From DATGZH01 sp035297265 (lineage in GTDB: Bacteria > Actinomycetota > Acidimicrobiia > Acidimicrobiales > RAAP-2), in assembly GCA_035297265.1 (NCBI GenBank), contig DATGZH010000014.1, positions 1 through 64,000 of the forward strand: 64,000 nt of DNA, given 5' to 3'. Positions 42,688 to 51,206 of the stretch are shown here, piece after piece. Within the stretch, counting starts at the first letter, position 1, and every line of letters starts with the position of its first letter. The notes beneath the pieces are model-generated. The model ran no database searches, was not told the DNA's origin, and saw nothing but the letters and a program-made list of their open reading frames with translations. The translations under genes were made by a program, and so were the position numbers.

Positions 42688-43497
42688 GTGGGGCTCCCCC
42701 TCTTCGATCCCACCGAGGACCCCGGCCCGGACTTCGCAGCACTTCTCCGGCGCACCGCCGGGCGACCCGTCGAGGCGCGGCCGGCCGAGAGCGCCCTCCG
42801 GGTCCCCCACGCCACCACGGTCGTGGCCCTCCGCTTCGCCGACGGGGTCGTCATGGCCGGCGACCGGCGGGCCACCGAGGGGTACTCCATCGCCCACCGG
42901 GCCATGGAGAAGGTGTTCCCGGCCGATCGCCTGTCGGCGGTCGCCATCGCCGGGGCGGCCGGGCCGGCCGTCGAGATGGTGCGCCTCTTCCAGGTGCAGC
43001 TCGAGCACTACGAGAAGGTCGAGGGCGTCTCGCTCAGCCTCGAGGGCAAGGCCAACCAGCTCGCCGGCATGGTGCGAGAGCACCTGCCCATGGCCTTCCA
43101 GGGACTGGCCGTCGTGCCGCTCTTCGCCGGTTACGACCCCTCTCGGGGCACGGGGCGCATCTACACCTACGACGTGACCGGCGGGCACTACGAGGAGACC
43201 GACTTCCAGGCGACGGGCTCGGGCGGGCGTGACGCCCGCAACACGATCAAGCTCGGCTACAAGGAGCGGCTCCCGCGCCGTGACGCGGTCATGCTGGCCA
43301 TCGAGGCCCTCTACGAGGCGGCCGACGAGGACGCCGGCACCGGCGGCCCGGACCTCGTCCGCGGCATCTACCCGTTGGTGGCGGCCGTGACGGCCGACGG
43401 CTACAAGGAGGTCGACGGGGCCGAAGTGGCCGAGCTCTTCAACGCGCTCATCGACCGCCGCCGGGCCGAGCGGGTCTCGGGGGGTGCGGCCCGATGA
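42688..43497 (+). CDS. prcB: 20S proteasome beta subunit (catalytic)
   Basis: PrcB forms the inner rings of the proteasome and becomes active when its propeptide is removed to free an N-terminal Thr. The 269-residue precursor has a 42-residue propeptide. The mature protein starts at Thr43 (TTVVALRF), and the catalytic Asp and Lys follow in AGDRRATEG and EKVFPAD. The residue before the cleaved bond is Ala (HA|TT), where Gly is usual. GTG 42688 lies 6 bp after pup. The stop overlaps prcA in a 4-bp ATGA, fixing the 1:1 stoichiometry. Confidence 0.96.
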   Translation: MGLPLFDPTEDPGPDFAALLRRTAGRPVEARPAESALRVPHATTVVALRFADGVVMAGDRRATEGYSIAHRAMEKVFPADRLSAVAIAGAAGPAVEMVRLFQVQLEHYEKVEGVSLSLEGKANQLAGMVREHLPMAFQGLAVVPLFAGYDPSRGTGRIYTYDVTGGHYEETDFQATGSGGRDARNTIKLGYKERLPRRDAVMLAIEALYEAADEDAGTGGPDLVRGIYPLVAAVTADGYKEVDGAEVAELFNALIDRRRAERVSGGAAR

Positions 43498-44276
43498 CGA
43501 TGCCGTTCTACGTGGCGCCCGAACAGGTCATGAAGGACCGGGCGGAGTACGCCCAGAAGGGCATCGCCCGGGGACGCTCGCTCGTGGCCACCGTCTACGA
43601 CGAGGGTGTCCTGATCGTGGCGGAGAACCCCTCGCGCTCCCTCCACAAGATCTCCGAGATCTACGACCGCATCGCCTTCGCCGGCGTGGGCAAGTACAAC
43701 GAGTACGACCAGCTGCGGGTGGCCGGTGTCCGCCACGCCGACACCAAAGGCTTCGCCTTCAGCCGGGAGGACGTCGACGCCCGCTCCCTTGCCAACCTCT
43801 ACGCCCAGTTCCTGGGCAACGTCTTCACCCACGAGATGAAGCCGCTCGAGGTGGAGATCCTGGTGGCCGAGCTCGGTCACAACGGCCGACCAGACGAGCT
43901 GTACCACATCGCCTACGAAGGGACGATCACCGACGAGGACCGCTTCGCCGTGCTCGGCGGCGAGGCCGAGACCATCGCCGAGCGGGTGGCCGAGTCCTGG
44001 CGCGAGGGCTGGGACCTGCGGGCCGCCCTCCTGGCCGCGGTGGCCGCGCTGGCCGGCCCCGAGCGGACCATCGGCCCCGGCGACCTCGAGGTGGCCGCGC
44101 TGTCCCACGGCAACGGCCGACGGGCGTTCCGGCGCATCGCCGACGCCGCCCTGGTCGAGCTGCTCGAAGGTCCGGCCGAGCCGAGTGGACCGAAGGGCAA
44201 GAAAGGCGGGTCCAAGTCCCGCTCGGGCGCCGCCAGCCACGCCCTCGACGAAGGGGCCCTGACCGAGCCGCCCTGA
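43494..44276 (+). CDS. prcA: 20S proteasome alpha subunit
   Basis: PrcA forms the outer, gating rings and docks the Mpa C-terminus. The 260-residue protein begins MTMPFYVAPEQVMKDRAEYAQKGIARGRS, the typical N-terminal gate and first helix of actinobacterial alpha subunits, and has the expected VGKYNEYDQLRVAGVRHAD and LGHNGRPDELYHIAYEG strands. A Lys/Ser/Gly-rich, probably disordered tail (PKGKKGGSKSRSG) follows the core. ATG 43494 overlaps the prcB stop by 4 bp, a strong sign of coupled translation. pafA follows after a 68-bp spacer with its own promoter. Confidence 0.96.
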   Translation: MTMPFYVAPEQVMKDRAEYAQKGIARGRSLVATVYDEGVLIVAENPSRSLHKISEIYDRIAFAGVGKYNEYDQLRVAGVRHADTKGFAFSREDVDARSLANLYAQFLGNVFTHEMKPLEVEILVAELGHNGRPDELYHIAYEGTITDEDRFAVLGGEAETIAERVAESWREGWDLRAALLAAVAALAGPERTIGPGDLEVAALSHGNGRRAFRRIADAALVELLEGPAEPSGPKGKKGGSKSRSGAASHALDEGALTEPP

Positions 44277-44331
44277 GCCCGGTTTGGCCCCCGCTGACCT
44301 GGGGCTGTGAGGATTCTCTGTCGGCCGGCAC

Positions 44332-44337
44332 TACGGT
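44332..44337 (+). promoter_or_regulatory. Candidate leaderless -10 for pafA
   Basis: TACGGT ends 7 nt before GTG 44345 with no ribosome-binding site, supporting the start at 44345 over GTG 44336. Confidence 0.45.
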
Positions 44338-44344
44338 GGCGCGG

Positions 44345-45703
44345 GTGGACCGGCGCATCTTCGGGCTCGAGAACGAGTACGGCGTCACGTTCACGCTGCG
44401 CGGCCAGCGTCGGCTCAGCCCCGACGAGGTGGCCCGCTACCTGTTCCGGCGGGTGGTCTCGTGGGGCCGCTCGAGCAACGTCTTCTTGGAGAACGGTGCC
44501 CGCCTCTACCTCGACGTCGGGAGCCACCCCGAGTACGCCACCCCCGAGTGCGACCGCATCGCCGACCTCGTCACCCACGACAAGGCGGGGGAGTGGATCC
44601 TCTCCCAGCTCGTCTCGGGGGCCCAGGCCCGGCTGCGGGAGGAGGGCATCCGGGGCGACGTCTACCTCTTCAAGAACAACACGGACTCGGCCGGCAACTC
44701 CTACGGCTGCCACGAGAACTACCTGACCGAGCGCAACGACGACTTCAACCGCTACACCGAGGTCCTGATCCCGTTCCTCGTCAGCCGGCAGGTCTTCGCC
44801 GGGGCCGGGAAGGTCCTCCAGACAGCCCGGGGCGCGGTCTACTGCATCAGTCAACGGGCGGAGCACATCTGGGAGGGGGTCTCCTCGGCCACCACCCGGA
44901 GCCGACCGATCATCAACACCCGGGACGAGCCCCACGCCGACGCCGAGCGGTTCCGGCGCCTCCACGTGATCGTCGGCGACTCCAACATGAGCGAGTACGC
45001 CACGTTCCTGAAGGTCGGCACGACGAGCATCCTCCTCGCCATGCTCGAGGACTCGAGCACGGTGCTCCGCGACCTCACGCTCGAGAACCCCATCCGGGCC
45101 ATCCGCGAGATCAGCCACGACATCACGTGCCAGCGGCGGGTGCGCCTGGCCAACGGGCGCGAGATGCGGGCCCTCGACATCCAGGCCGAGTACCTCGAGC
45201 GGGCGCTGCGCTTCCGGGACCGAAGGGGGCTCCTCCCCGAGGAGGACCAGGCGCTCGACATGTGGGAGCACTGCCTGAAGGCCCTCGAGAGCGACCCCCT
45301 CTCCCTCTGGCGCGAGTGCGACTGGGTGGCCAAGTACCGCCTGGTCGAGGAGATCCGCCGGCGCCACGACGTCCCGCTCGCCCACCCGAAGGTGGCCATG
45401 GTCGACCTCATGTACCACGACGTCGACCGGTCTCGGGGGCTCTTCTACAAGCTCCAGGCCCGGGACCAGGTCGACCGGACGTGCGCCGACGTCGACATCG
45501 CTGCGGCCATGACCCAGCCGCCGAGCACCACCCGGGCCCGCCTGCGGGGGGCCTTCGTCCGGCGGGCCAAGGAGCGCCGCCGAGACTTCACGGTGGACTG
45601 GGTGCACCTCAAGCTGAACGACCAGGCCCAGCGGACCGTGCTCCTGAAAGACCCCTTCCGCTCGCACGACGAGCGGGTCGAGCGTCTCATCGCCTCGTTG
45701 TAG
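44345..45703 (+). CDS. pafA: Pup-protein ligase PafA
   Basis: PafA phosphorylates the C-terminal Glu of deamidated Pup and joins it to a substrate Lys. The product is 452 residues and shows RRIFGLENEYGV with Glu9, LYLDVGSHPEYATPECD with the catalytic Asp57, KNNTDSAGNSYGCHENYL, and NTRDEPHADAERFRRLHVIVGDSN. It lacks the Dop-specific insertion. GTG 44345 is preferred because the family begins (M)DRRIFG and a -10-like TACGGT ends 7 nt earlier. No pafB or pafC genes follow; tatA is next. Confidence 0.97.
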   Translation: MDRRIFGLENEYGVTFTLRGQRRLSPDEVARYLFRRVVSWGRSSNVFLENGARLYLDVGSHPEYATPECDRIADLVTHDKAGEWILSQLVSGAQARLREEGIRGDVYLFKNNTDSAGNSYGCHENYLTERNDDFNRYTEVLIPFLVSRQVFAGAGKVLQTARGAVYCISQRAEHIWEGVSSATTRSRPIINTRDEPHADAERFRRLHVIVGDSNMSEYATFLKVGTTSILLAMLEDSSTVLRDLTLENPIRAIREISHDITCQRRVRLANGREMRALDIQAEYLERALRFRDRRGLLPEEDQALDMWEHCLKALESDPLSLWRECDWVAKYRLVEEIRRRHDVPLAHPKVAMVDLMYHDVDRSRGLFYKLQARDQVDRTCADVDIAAAMTQPPSTTRARLRGAFVRRAKERRRDFTVDWVHLKLNDQAQRTVLLKDPFRSHDERVERLIASL

Positions 45704-45745
45704 CGACGGTCCTGGTCAGGGGCTGATCGGGCCCCCTGGCCCGCG

Positions 45746-45762
45746 GACCCCCATCCGGGGTC
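45746..45762. promoter_or_regulatory. Palindrome between pafA and tatA
   Basis: GACCCC (45746-45751) and GGGGTC (45757-45762) are perfect arms about CATCC. It lies 42 bp past the pafA stop and 5 bp before the tatA -10, so it may end the pafA transcript or act as an operator. The arm sequence equals that of the palindrome before dop but with a different spacer. Confidence 0.4.
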
Positions 45763-45767
45763 GTCGG

Positions 45768-45773
45768 TAGACT
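45768..45773 (+). promoter_or_regulatory. Candidate leaderless -10 for tatA
   Basis: TAGACT ends 9 nt before the ATG at 45783; no ribosome-binding site is visible. Confidence 0.45.
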
Positions 45774-45782
45774 CGAACAGAC

Positions 45783-46199
45783 ATGATGGACCTCAGCCCC
45801 ATCAAGCTGTTGATCGTCTTCGTCGTGGCGCTGATCCTCCTCGGGCCGGACAAGGTGCCCCAGATGGCCCGGCAGATCGGCGCGGCCTGGCACGCCGTCC
45901 GCAAGTTCCAGCAGCGGGTGCAAGAGGAGATGCACGACACCGTGCCGGACATCCCGACCGAGCAGATCACCCGGTTCGCCCGGTCCCCCGTCTCCTTCTT
46001 GAATTCCCTCGCCGACATGCACCTGAACGAGGAGCTCAAGGCGGACCCGGGCGCGGCGACAGACCTCGACCCGCCCGAGGGCAGCTGGCTGGACGAGTCG
46101 CCGACCCCGGACCCCGGGGCACCATCGGGTCCGTCACCCACCCCGCTCACCGGCGGACCGGTGTCGATCGAGGTACCCGACGACCCCAGCCTGAACTGA
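45783..46199 (+). CDS. tatA: Twin-arginine translocase subunit TatA/TatB
   Basis: TatA/TatB proteins form the pore-related parts of the Tat system that exports folded proteins. The 138-residue product has the single N-terminal membrane helix SPIKLLIVFVVALILLGP followed by the conserved hinge and amphipathic helix DKVPQMARQIGAAWHAVRKF. The long acidic and Pro-rich tail, and Glu/Gln-rich helix, are closer to TatB than to a short TatA. Only one such gene is present next to tatC here. ATG 45783 follows a -10-like TAGACT by 9 nt. Confidence 0.9.
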   Translation: MMDLSPIKLLIVFVVALILLGPDKVPQMARQIGAAWHAVRKFQQRVQEEMHDTVPDIPTEQITRFARSPVSFLNSLADMHLNEELKADPGAATDLDPPEGSWLDESPTPDPGAPSGPSPTPLTGGPVSIEVPDDPSLN

Positions 46200-46232
46200 G
46201 GCCACGTTGACCAGGGCAGAGGAGCGGAGGCC

Positions 46233-46976
46233 GTGGCCATCCGCCTGATCAAGAGGGAGCGCCCGTCGCCGGACGCGATGACGCTCGCCGAGCACCTGGG
46301 CGAGCTCCGGCGGCGCCTCGTCATCTCGGCCATCGCCTTTGTGATCGCCGGCACCTTTGCCGCGATCTTCTACAACCAGATGCTGCACTGGCTGCAGCGC
46401 CCCTACTGCCAGATCAACCCGCGCAACTGCTTCCTCTACGTGACGAGCCCGCTCGACGGCCTCTCGCTGCGGGTGAAGATGGCGGCGTTCGGGGGCCTCG
46501 TGCTGGCCTCGCCCGTCATCTTGTTCCAGGTCTGGCGCTTCATCACGCCCGGCCTCCGCACCCGGGAGAAGCAGTACGCCATTCCCTTCGTGCTCGCCGC
46601 CGTCGTCCTGTTCGTCGCCGGCTGCGCCGTCGCCTACCTCACCTTGCCCCACGCCCTCGGCTTCTTGAAAGCGGTCGGCGGTGAGCAGCTGAAGCTGATC
46701 TACAACCCGATCTCCTACCTCGGGCTCGTGCTCGTGATGATGCTCTTGTTCGGGCTCACCTTCGAGTTCCCCGTGGTGCTCGTGGCGCTGCAGCTCGTCC
46801 GGGTCGTCACCCCGGCCCAGCTGCTCCACTTCTGGCGCTACTCGGTGATCGGCATCACCCTCGTGGCGGCGATCTTCACGCCGAGCTCGGATCCCTTCTC
46901 GATGCTGGCCCTCGCCCTGCCCCTCGTCGTCTTCTACTTCCTCGCCATCGGGATCGGGAAGCTCTTGGGCCGTTGA
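46233..46976 (+). CDS. tatC: Twin-arginine translocase subunit TatC
   Basis: TatC is the six-helix receptor for twin-arginine signal peptides. The 247-residue protein starts with AEHLGELRRRLVIS, the N-terminal motif containing the conserved Glu that contacts the signal peptide, and has the YVTSPLDGLSLRVKMA loop and FQVWRFITPGLRTREK segment typical of the first periplasmic and cytoplasmic regions. Six hydrophobic stretches can be counted. GTG 46233 has GGAG/GAGG upstream. Its stop overlaps the TTG start of the helicase by 4 bp (TTGA), so they are translationally coupled. Confidence 0.95.
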   Translation: MAIRLIKRERPSPDAMTLAEHLGELRRRLVISAIAFVIAGTFAAIFYNQMLHWLQRPYCQINPRNCFLYVTSPLDGLSLRVKMAAFGGLVLASPVILFQVWRFITPGLRTREKQYAIPFVLAAVVLFVAGCAVAYLTLPHALGFLKAVGGEQLKLIYNPISYLGLVLVMMLLFGLTFEFPVVLVALQLVRVVTPAQLLHFWRYSVIGITLVAAIFTPSSDPFSMLALALPLVVFYFLAIGIGKLLGR

Positions 46977-49141
46977 CCGAGGCGGGACCGACCGCCGGGC
47001 CCCGCGACGGGCATGCCCGCTTCGTGGCCCGCCTGGCGTTCCCGCCGGACCCCTTCCAGGAGGAGGCCATGGCCGCCCTCGACGAGGGGTGCTCGGTGCT
47101 CGTGGCCGCGCCGACGGGCTCGGGGAAGACCCTGGTCGCCGCCTACGCCGTCGACCAGGCCCTCGCCACCGGGGGCAAGGCCTTCTACACGACGCCGTTG
47201 AAGGCCCTCTCCAACCAGAAGTACGGCGAGCTGGTGGCGGCCCACGGGTCCGGCCAGGTCGGCCTCCTCACCGGTGACGTGGCCATCGCCCCGGGCGCGC
47301 CGGTGGTCGTGATGACCACCGAGGTCCTCCGCAACATGCTCCTCACCGGCTCAGAGCTGCTCGGCGGGCTGCGCACCGTGGTGCTGGACGAGGTCCACTA
47401 CCTCCAGGATCCCTACCGGGGCGGCGTCTGGGAGGAGGTGCTGGTGCTGTCGCCGCCCGAGGTGCGCTTCGTCTGCCTGTCGGCGACCGTGAACAACGCC
47501 ACCGAGCTCGGTGCGTGGCTCCGCTCCGTGCGGGGTCCCACCGAGGTCGTGATCGAACGGGAGCGGCCGATCCTCCTCCGCCACCACTTCGCCGTCCAGA
47601 CCCGGGACGAGCCGGAGCCCGAGCTCGTGCCGCTGCTCGCCCACGGCCGACCGGCGGCCGAGGGCCTGCGCATCGACCAGATGGTCCGTCGGGCCAGCCA
47701 GACGCGCTCGGCCGCCTGGCACGGCCGGGTCGGTGGTCGGCGCCTGCCCTTCCGTTCGCCGCGCCGGACCGACCTCATCGAGTGCCTCGACGACCGGGAG
47801 CTCCTACCGGCCATCGTCTTCATCTTCAGCCGGGCCGCTTGTGACGACGCGGTGGGGCAGTGCCTGCGCGACGGCGTGCGGCTCACGACCAAAGAGGAGC
47901 GCAAGCACATCCGTCGGGCGGCGGAGCGCCACGTGGAGACACTGGCCGACGACGACCTCAGGGTGCTCGGCTACGGCGAGTGGCTGGAGGGTCTCGAGAG
48001 CGGCATCGCCGCCCACCACGCCGGCCTCGTGCCCGCCTACCGGGAGACGGTCGAGGAGTGCTTCTGCGCAGGGTGGTTGAAGGTGGTGTTCGCCACCGAG
48101 ACCCTCTCGCTCGGCATCAACATGCCGGCCCGGACCGTCGTGATCGAGCGTTTCACCAAGTTCGGCGGGGCCGGTCGGGCCACGCTGACCTCGGGGGAGT
48201 ACACCCAGCTCACCGGGCGGGCCGGCCGCCGCGGCCTCGACGCCGAGGGCCACGCGGTGGTGCTCTGGACGGCCGAGACCACCTTCGCCGAGGTGGCCCG
48301 GGTGGCCCTCGCCCCGCCGCCGGACCTGCGCTCGGCCTTCCGCCCCACCTACAACCTGGCCGTCAACCTGGTCCGGCGCTTCGACCGGGCGACCGCCCTC
48401 GAGGTGCTGCGACGCTCGTTCGCCCAGTGGCAGGCCAGCCAACGCGACCCGAAGGGGAAGGACATGCTGGCCGACCACCTCGGGCGCCGCCTGGCCGTCC
48501 TGGAGGAGTTGGGCTACGTCGCCGACTGGCGCCTGACCGAGAAGGGAGCGCGGCTCGGCGGCATCTACCACGAGGCCGACCTCCTCGTGGCCGAGGCCGC
48601 CGGCAGCGACGTGCTCCGCGGCGCCGAGCCGTCGGTCCTCGCCGGTGTGCTCTCGTCCCTCGTCTTCGAGCGCCGCCGCGTCCGCCGGGGAGCCACCCTG
48701 CCGCCGCGGCGCCACGGTCCCGCCGGGAAGGGGGGCCGTGGGCTCGATCGGCTGGGAGAGGGACGGCGGGCCGAGCTGGCCAGTCGCCTGACCCTCTTCG
48801 CGGCGGAGGCTGAGCGGCTGCGGGCCACCGAAGAGGTGCACCTCGTGCCCCGGACCCGCACCCCCGAGCCCGGCCTGGCCCCGGCGGTGACGGCCTGGGC
48901 CCGGGGCGCCAGCTTTGGCACCGCCCTCGACGTGGCGGGGGCCGGCGTCGGCGAGCTCGCCCCGGGGGACTTCGTCCGCAGCGTGAAGCAGCTCGCTGAC
49001 CTGGTCGGACAGGTCGCCCGGGTGGCGGTCGACCCGGCGACGCGGGCGGCCGCCGAGGCGTGCGTGCCCATGCTCGTGCGCGACGTGGTGGCCGCCGGGG
49101 CGGTGCCGGGATCCGCCACCGATGACGGGGCCGAGTCGTAA
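46973..49141 (+). CDS. helY: HelY-like Ski2-family DEAD/DEAH RNA helicase
   Basis: Ski2-like helicases unwind RNA with ATP. The 722-residue protein shows Walker A VAAPTGSGKTLVA (about residue 43), TTPLKALSNQKY, the DEVH motif VLDEVHYLQDPYRG, CLSATVNN, GINMPARTVVIE and the arginine finger QLTGRAGRRGLD. It is shorter than the mycobacterial HelY (about 900 residues), mainly in the C-terminal part. The order tatA-tatC-helY matches mycobacteria. TTG 46973 overlaps the tatC stop in TTGA. Its stop TAA overlaps the -10 of the next gene. Confidence 0.93.
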   Translation: MTEAGPTAGPRDGHARFVARLAFPPDPFQEEAMAALDEGCSVLVAAPTGSGKTLVAAYAVDQALATGGKAFYTTPLKALSNQKYGELVAAHGSGQVGLLTGDVAIAPGAPVVVMTTEVLRNMLLTGSELLGGLRTVVLDEVHYLQDPYRGGVWEEVLVLSPPEVRFVCLSATVNNATELGAWLRSVRGPTEVVIERERPILLRHHFAVQTRDEPEPELVPLLAHGRPAAEGLRIDQMVRRASQTRSAAWHGRVGGRRLPFRSPRRTDLIECLDDRELLPAIVFIFSRAACDDAVGQCLRDGVRLTTKEERKHIRRAAERHVETLADDDLRVLGYGEWLEGLESGIAAHHAGLVPAYRETVEECFCAGWLKVVFATETLSLGINMPARTVVIERFTKFGGAGRATLTSGEYTQLTGRAGRRGLDAEGHAVVLWTAETTFAEVARVALAPPPDLRSAFRPTYNLAVNLVRRFDRATALEVLRRSFAQWQASQRDPKGKDMLADHLGRRLAVLEELGYVADWRLTEKGARLGGIYHEADLLVAEAAGSDVLRGAEPSVLAGVLSSLVFERRRVRRGATLPPRRHGPAGKGGRGLDRLGEGRRAELASRLTLFAAEAERLRATEEVHLVPRTRTPEPGLAPAVTAWARGASFGTALDVAGAGVGELAPGDFVRSVKQLADLVGQVARVAVDPATRAAAEACVPMLVRDVVAAGAVPGSATDDGAES

Positions 49142-49144
49142 AGT
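49139..49144 (+). promoter_or_regulatory. Candidate leaderless -10 inside the helicase stop
   Basis: TAAAGT shares the helicase TAA stop codon and ends 9 nt before ATG 49154, with no ribosome-binding site between. Confidence 0.5.
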
Positions 49145-49153
49145 CAACCGGGC

Positions 49154-50797
49154 ATGTTCCCCTACGCCGAGGAGGCCTTCACCGCCGACGAAGCGGCCGT
49201 GCTGCGGCGCTACGTGACCAACCTCGATCGCCCGGTCTTCGCCCTCGTCAACCTGCCCGAGGTCGTGAAGGGCGCGCTCTTCGCCCGCTACTCGCGCTCG
49301 CAGAAGAGCCTCCGACGGCTCTTCCTCGACGAGTTCGTGGGCGATCTCGACGTGTCGGGGGACGTCAACGTGGACGCCACGGTCGGGCTCGTCCGGGCCG
49401 AGCAGCTCTACGAGCGGGTCTTCGTCGAGTACGGCGACGACTCGGTGGCCCAGCTGGGTGGGGTGCACCTGGCCTGCGAGCAGGCCTCGAACGTGCTCAC
49501 GAAGATCCTCGAGTGGGGCCGGCTCATGGCCTACCTCGAGCAGTCCACCCGCTACATCGGCTACGACCAGCGCACGGCGGCCGGGCACTTCCGCTACTAC
49601 CGGCCACCCGAGGTGCTCGACTCGCCCCTCGGGGCCCGCTACGTCGGGGACATGGACCGCATGTTCGACTCCTACGGGGCCCTGCTCCAGGAGATGCAGG
49701 CGTGGTTGTCGGTGCGCCACCCCCGCCACCCCGACGACTCGGACTTCGTGCACCGCCAGGCCATCCGGGCCAAGGCCCTCGACGCGGTGCGCGGCCTCCT
49801 GCCGGCCGCCTCGCTCGCCAACGTGGGCATCTACGGCACGGGGCAGTCCTACGAGCTGCTCATGCTCCGCCTGCGGGCCCACCCGCTCCCCGAGGCGCGC
49901 CAGTACGCGGAGATGATGCTGGAGGAGCTGCGTAAGGTCATCCCCTCGTTCCTCCAGCGCGTCGACCGCCCCGAGCGCGGTGGCGCCTGGTCCAGCTACC
50001 TGGCCATGACCCGCGACGAGACGGCCCGGGTCCTCGAGCGTCTCTGGCCCGACGCCGTGCCCGGGGCCGCCCAGGGGCCCGGCCCGGGGGCGGTCGGCCC
50101 CGAGGTGACGCTCGTGGACTTCGACCCCGAGGGCGAGGACAAGCTCCTCTCGGCCATCGCCTTCCCCGGCACCACCCTCTCGGAGCCCGAGGTCCTCCGC
50201 CGGGTCCGAGCCCTTTCGGCCGAGGACCGGGTCTCGCTCCTCTCGGCCTACGTCGGGGACCGCAAGAACCGCCGGCACCGGCCGGGTCGGGCATTCGAGC
50301 GGACCGACTACCGCTTCGAGGTGGTGAGCGACTACGGGGCCTTCCGGGACCTCCAGCGCCACCGTCTCCTCACGATCGAGTGGCAGCCCCTCGGCCCTTC
50401 CCTCGGCTACGCCGTGCCCGACCTCGTGGCCGAGGCCGGTCTCGTCGCACCGTTCGTCGAATCCCTCGACCGTTCGCGTGAGCTCTTCGAGACCCTCGCG
50501 CCGCGCTACCCGGCCCAGGCGCCCTATGCGGTGGCCCTGGCCTTCCGGCTGCGCTACGTGATGCAGATGAACGCGCGCGAGGCGATGCACCTGATCGAGC
50601 TGCGCTCGTCGACCCAGGGCCATCCGGCCTACCGCGACGTCGCCCAGCAGATGCACCGGGCCATCGCCGAGGTGGCGGGGCACCGGGCGGTCGCGGCGGC
50701 GATGACCCACGTGGACCACGGCGGCGCGGCACTCGAGCGGCTCGACGCGGAGCGACGGGCCGAGGCCAGGCGGATCGCGCGCGCTGGGAATTCTTGA
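49154..50797 (+). CDS. Tandem ThyX-like (Thy1-fold) protein of unknown function
   Basis: ThyX is the FAD-dependent thymidylate synthase, a homotetramer whose active sites lie between subunits and whose signature is RHRxxSxNExSxRY. This 547-residue protein is a fusion of two ThyX-like halves. The first half keeps the signature's end, AYLEQSTRY (Glu129, Ser131, Arg133, Tyr134), but the RHR is WGR (121-123). The second half keeps LQRHRLLT (RHR 402-404), while the later part is changed to WQPLG, and has NAREAMHLIELR (from Asn473) like the ThyX C-terminus. Neither half is a complete synthase. ATG 49154 follows TAAAGT. Confidence 0.85.
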   Translation: MFPYAEEAFTADEAAVLRRYVTNLDRPVFALVNLPEVVKGALFARYSRSQKSLRRLFLDEFVGDLDVSGDVNVDATVGLVRAEQLYERVFVEYGDDSVAQLGGVHLACEQASNVLTKILEWGRLMAYLEQSTRYIGYDQRTAAGHFRYYRPPEVLDSPLGARYVGDMDRMFDSYGALLQEMQAWLSVRHPRHPDDSDFVHRQAIRAKALDAVRGLLPAASLANVGIYGTGQSYELLMLRLRAHPLPEARQYAEMMLEELRKVIPSFLQRVDRPERGGAWSSYLAMTRDETARVLERLWPDAVPGAAQGPGPGAVGPEVTLVDFDPEGEDKLLSAIAFPGTTLSEPEVLRRVRALSAEDRVSLLSAYVGDRKNRRHRPGRAFERTDYRFEVVSDYGAFRDLQRHRLLTIEWQPLGPSLGYAVPDLVAEAGLVAPFVESLDRSRELFETLAPRYPAQAPYAVALAFRLRYVMQMNAREAMHLIELRSSTQGHPAYRDVAQQMHRAIAEVAGHRAVAAAMTHVDHGGAALERLDAERRAEARRIARAGNS

Positions 50798-50811
50798 GCG
50801 CGGCTTTTATT
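50780..50811 (+). terminator. Rho-independent terminator over the stop of the ThyX-like gene
   Basis: CGCGCT (50780-50785) pairs with AGCGCG (50797-50802), and the stem is followed by GC and TTTTATT (50805-50811). The TGA stop (50795-50797) lies in the loop and the start of the second arm. Confidence 0.55.
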
Positions 50812-50815
50812 ACCC

Positions 50816-50956
50816 TGACCAGGGGTGACGCGCGTCCTTCCTGGTCATGGTCGCCCAGTTCCTGTTGAAGGGAGCGGCGCGATCTGCGTATCTTTTGCGC
50901 CAGTTCCAGACGCCCCCGGGGAGGACGTGCGGTTCCAGGACCTGCACGGTTCCAGG
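50816..50956. repeat. Inverted and short direct repeats in a 440-bp gap
   Basis: TGACCAGG (50816-50823) and CCTGGTCA (50840-50847) are perfect 8-bp arms. Beyond them GTTCCAG occurs three times (50903-50909, 50932-50938, 50949-50955) in direct orientation. The whole gap 50798-51236 also holds a possible 45-codon gene. No tRNA-like fold was seen. Confidence 0.35.
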
Positions 50957-51044
50957 GGGGGATGCTGTGAGAGGCGGAGGGAGGTCCGGGGGGTCGAGTA
51001 GAGAACGTCTCGCTCGTAAGCGCAACCGCGCAACGAGGAGCGTG

Positions 51045-51182
51045 ATGGCCCCAAAGACCCCCGGACCCGGCCGCCTTGCTGTCCCGCTGTTGGAGGTGCC
51101 GTACCGACACCTCCCCGGGGGGCGCCTGGACCCGTCCCTGGCCGGTGTGGCCGGCCTGACCGGCCGGCGGGGAAGCGTCTGA
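51045..51182 (+). CDS. Possible 45-residue protein
   Basis: ATG 51045 follows a good GAGGAG site by five bases and opens a 45-codon frame (MAPKTPGPGRLAVPLLEV, given in part), rich in Pro, Gly, Leu and Arg, ending TGRRGSV. No family is recognised and there is no membrane segment. A strong hairpin, GGAGGTG (51092-51098) with CACCTCC (51108-51114), lies inside the frame, and GGCCGG/CCGGCC repeats follow, so the region could instead be an untranslated leader or RNA. Kept at low confidence. Confidence 0.3.
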   Translation: MAPKTPGPGRLAVPLLEVPYRHLPGGRLDPSLAGVAGLTGRRGSV

Positions 51183-51200
51183 ATCGCGGGGGGAAACGTC

Positions 51201-51206
51201 TATGCT
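51201..51206 (+). promoter_or_regulatory. Candidate -10 for the DUF4193 gene
   Basis: TATGCT lies 30 nt before ATG 51237, leaving a short leader that contains the GGAAGG ribosome site. Confidence 0.4.

Noticed and set aside
42688..42817. Altered processing of PrcB because Ala precedes the catalytic Thr
   Set aside because: Gly is usual, but Ala at this position is a mild change and the active-site residues are all present, so it is not evidence of an inactive enzyme.
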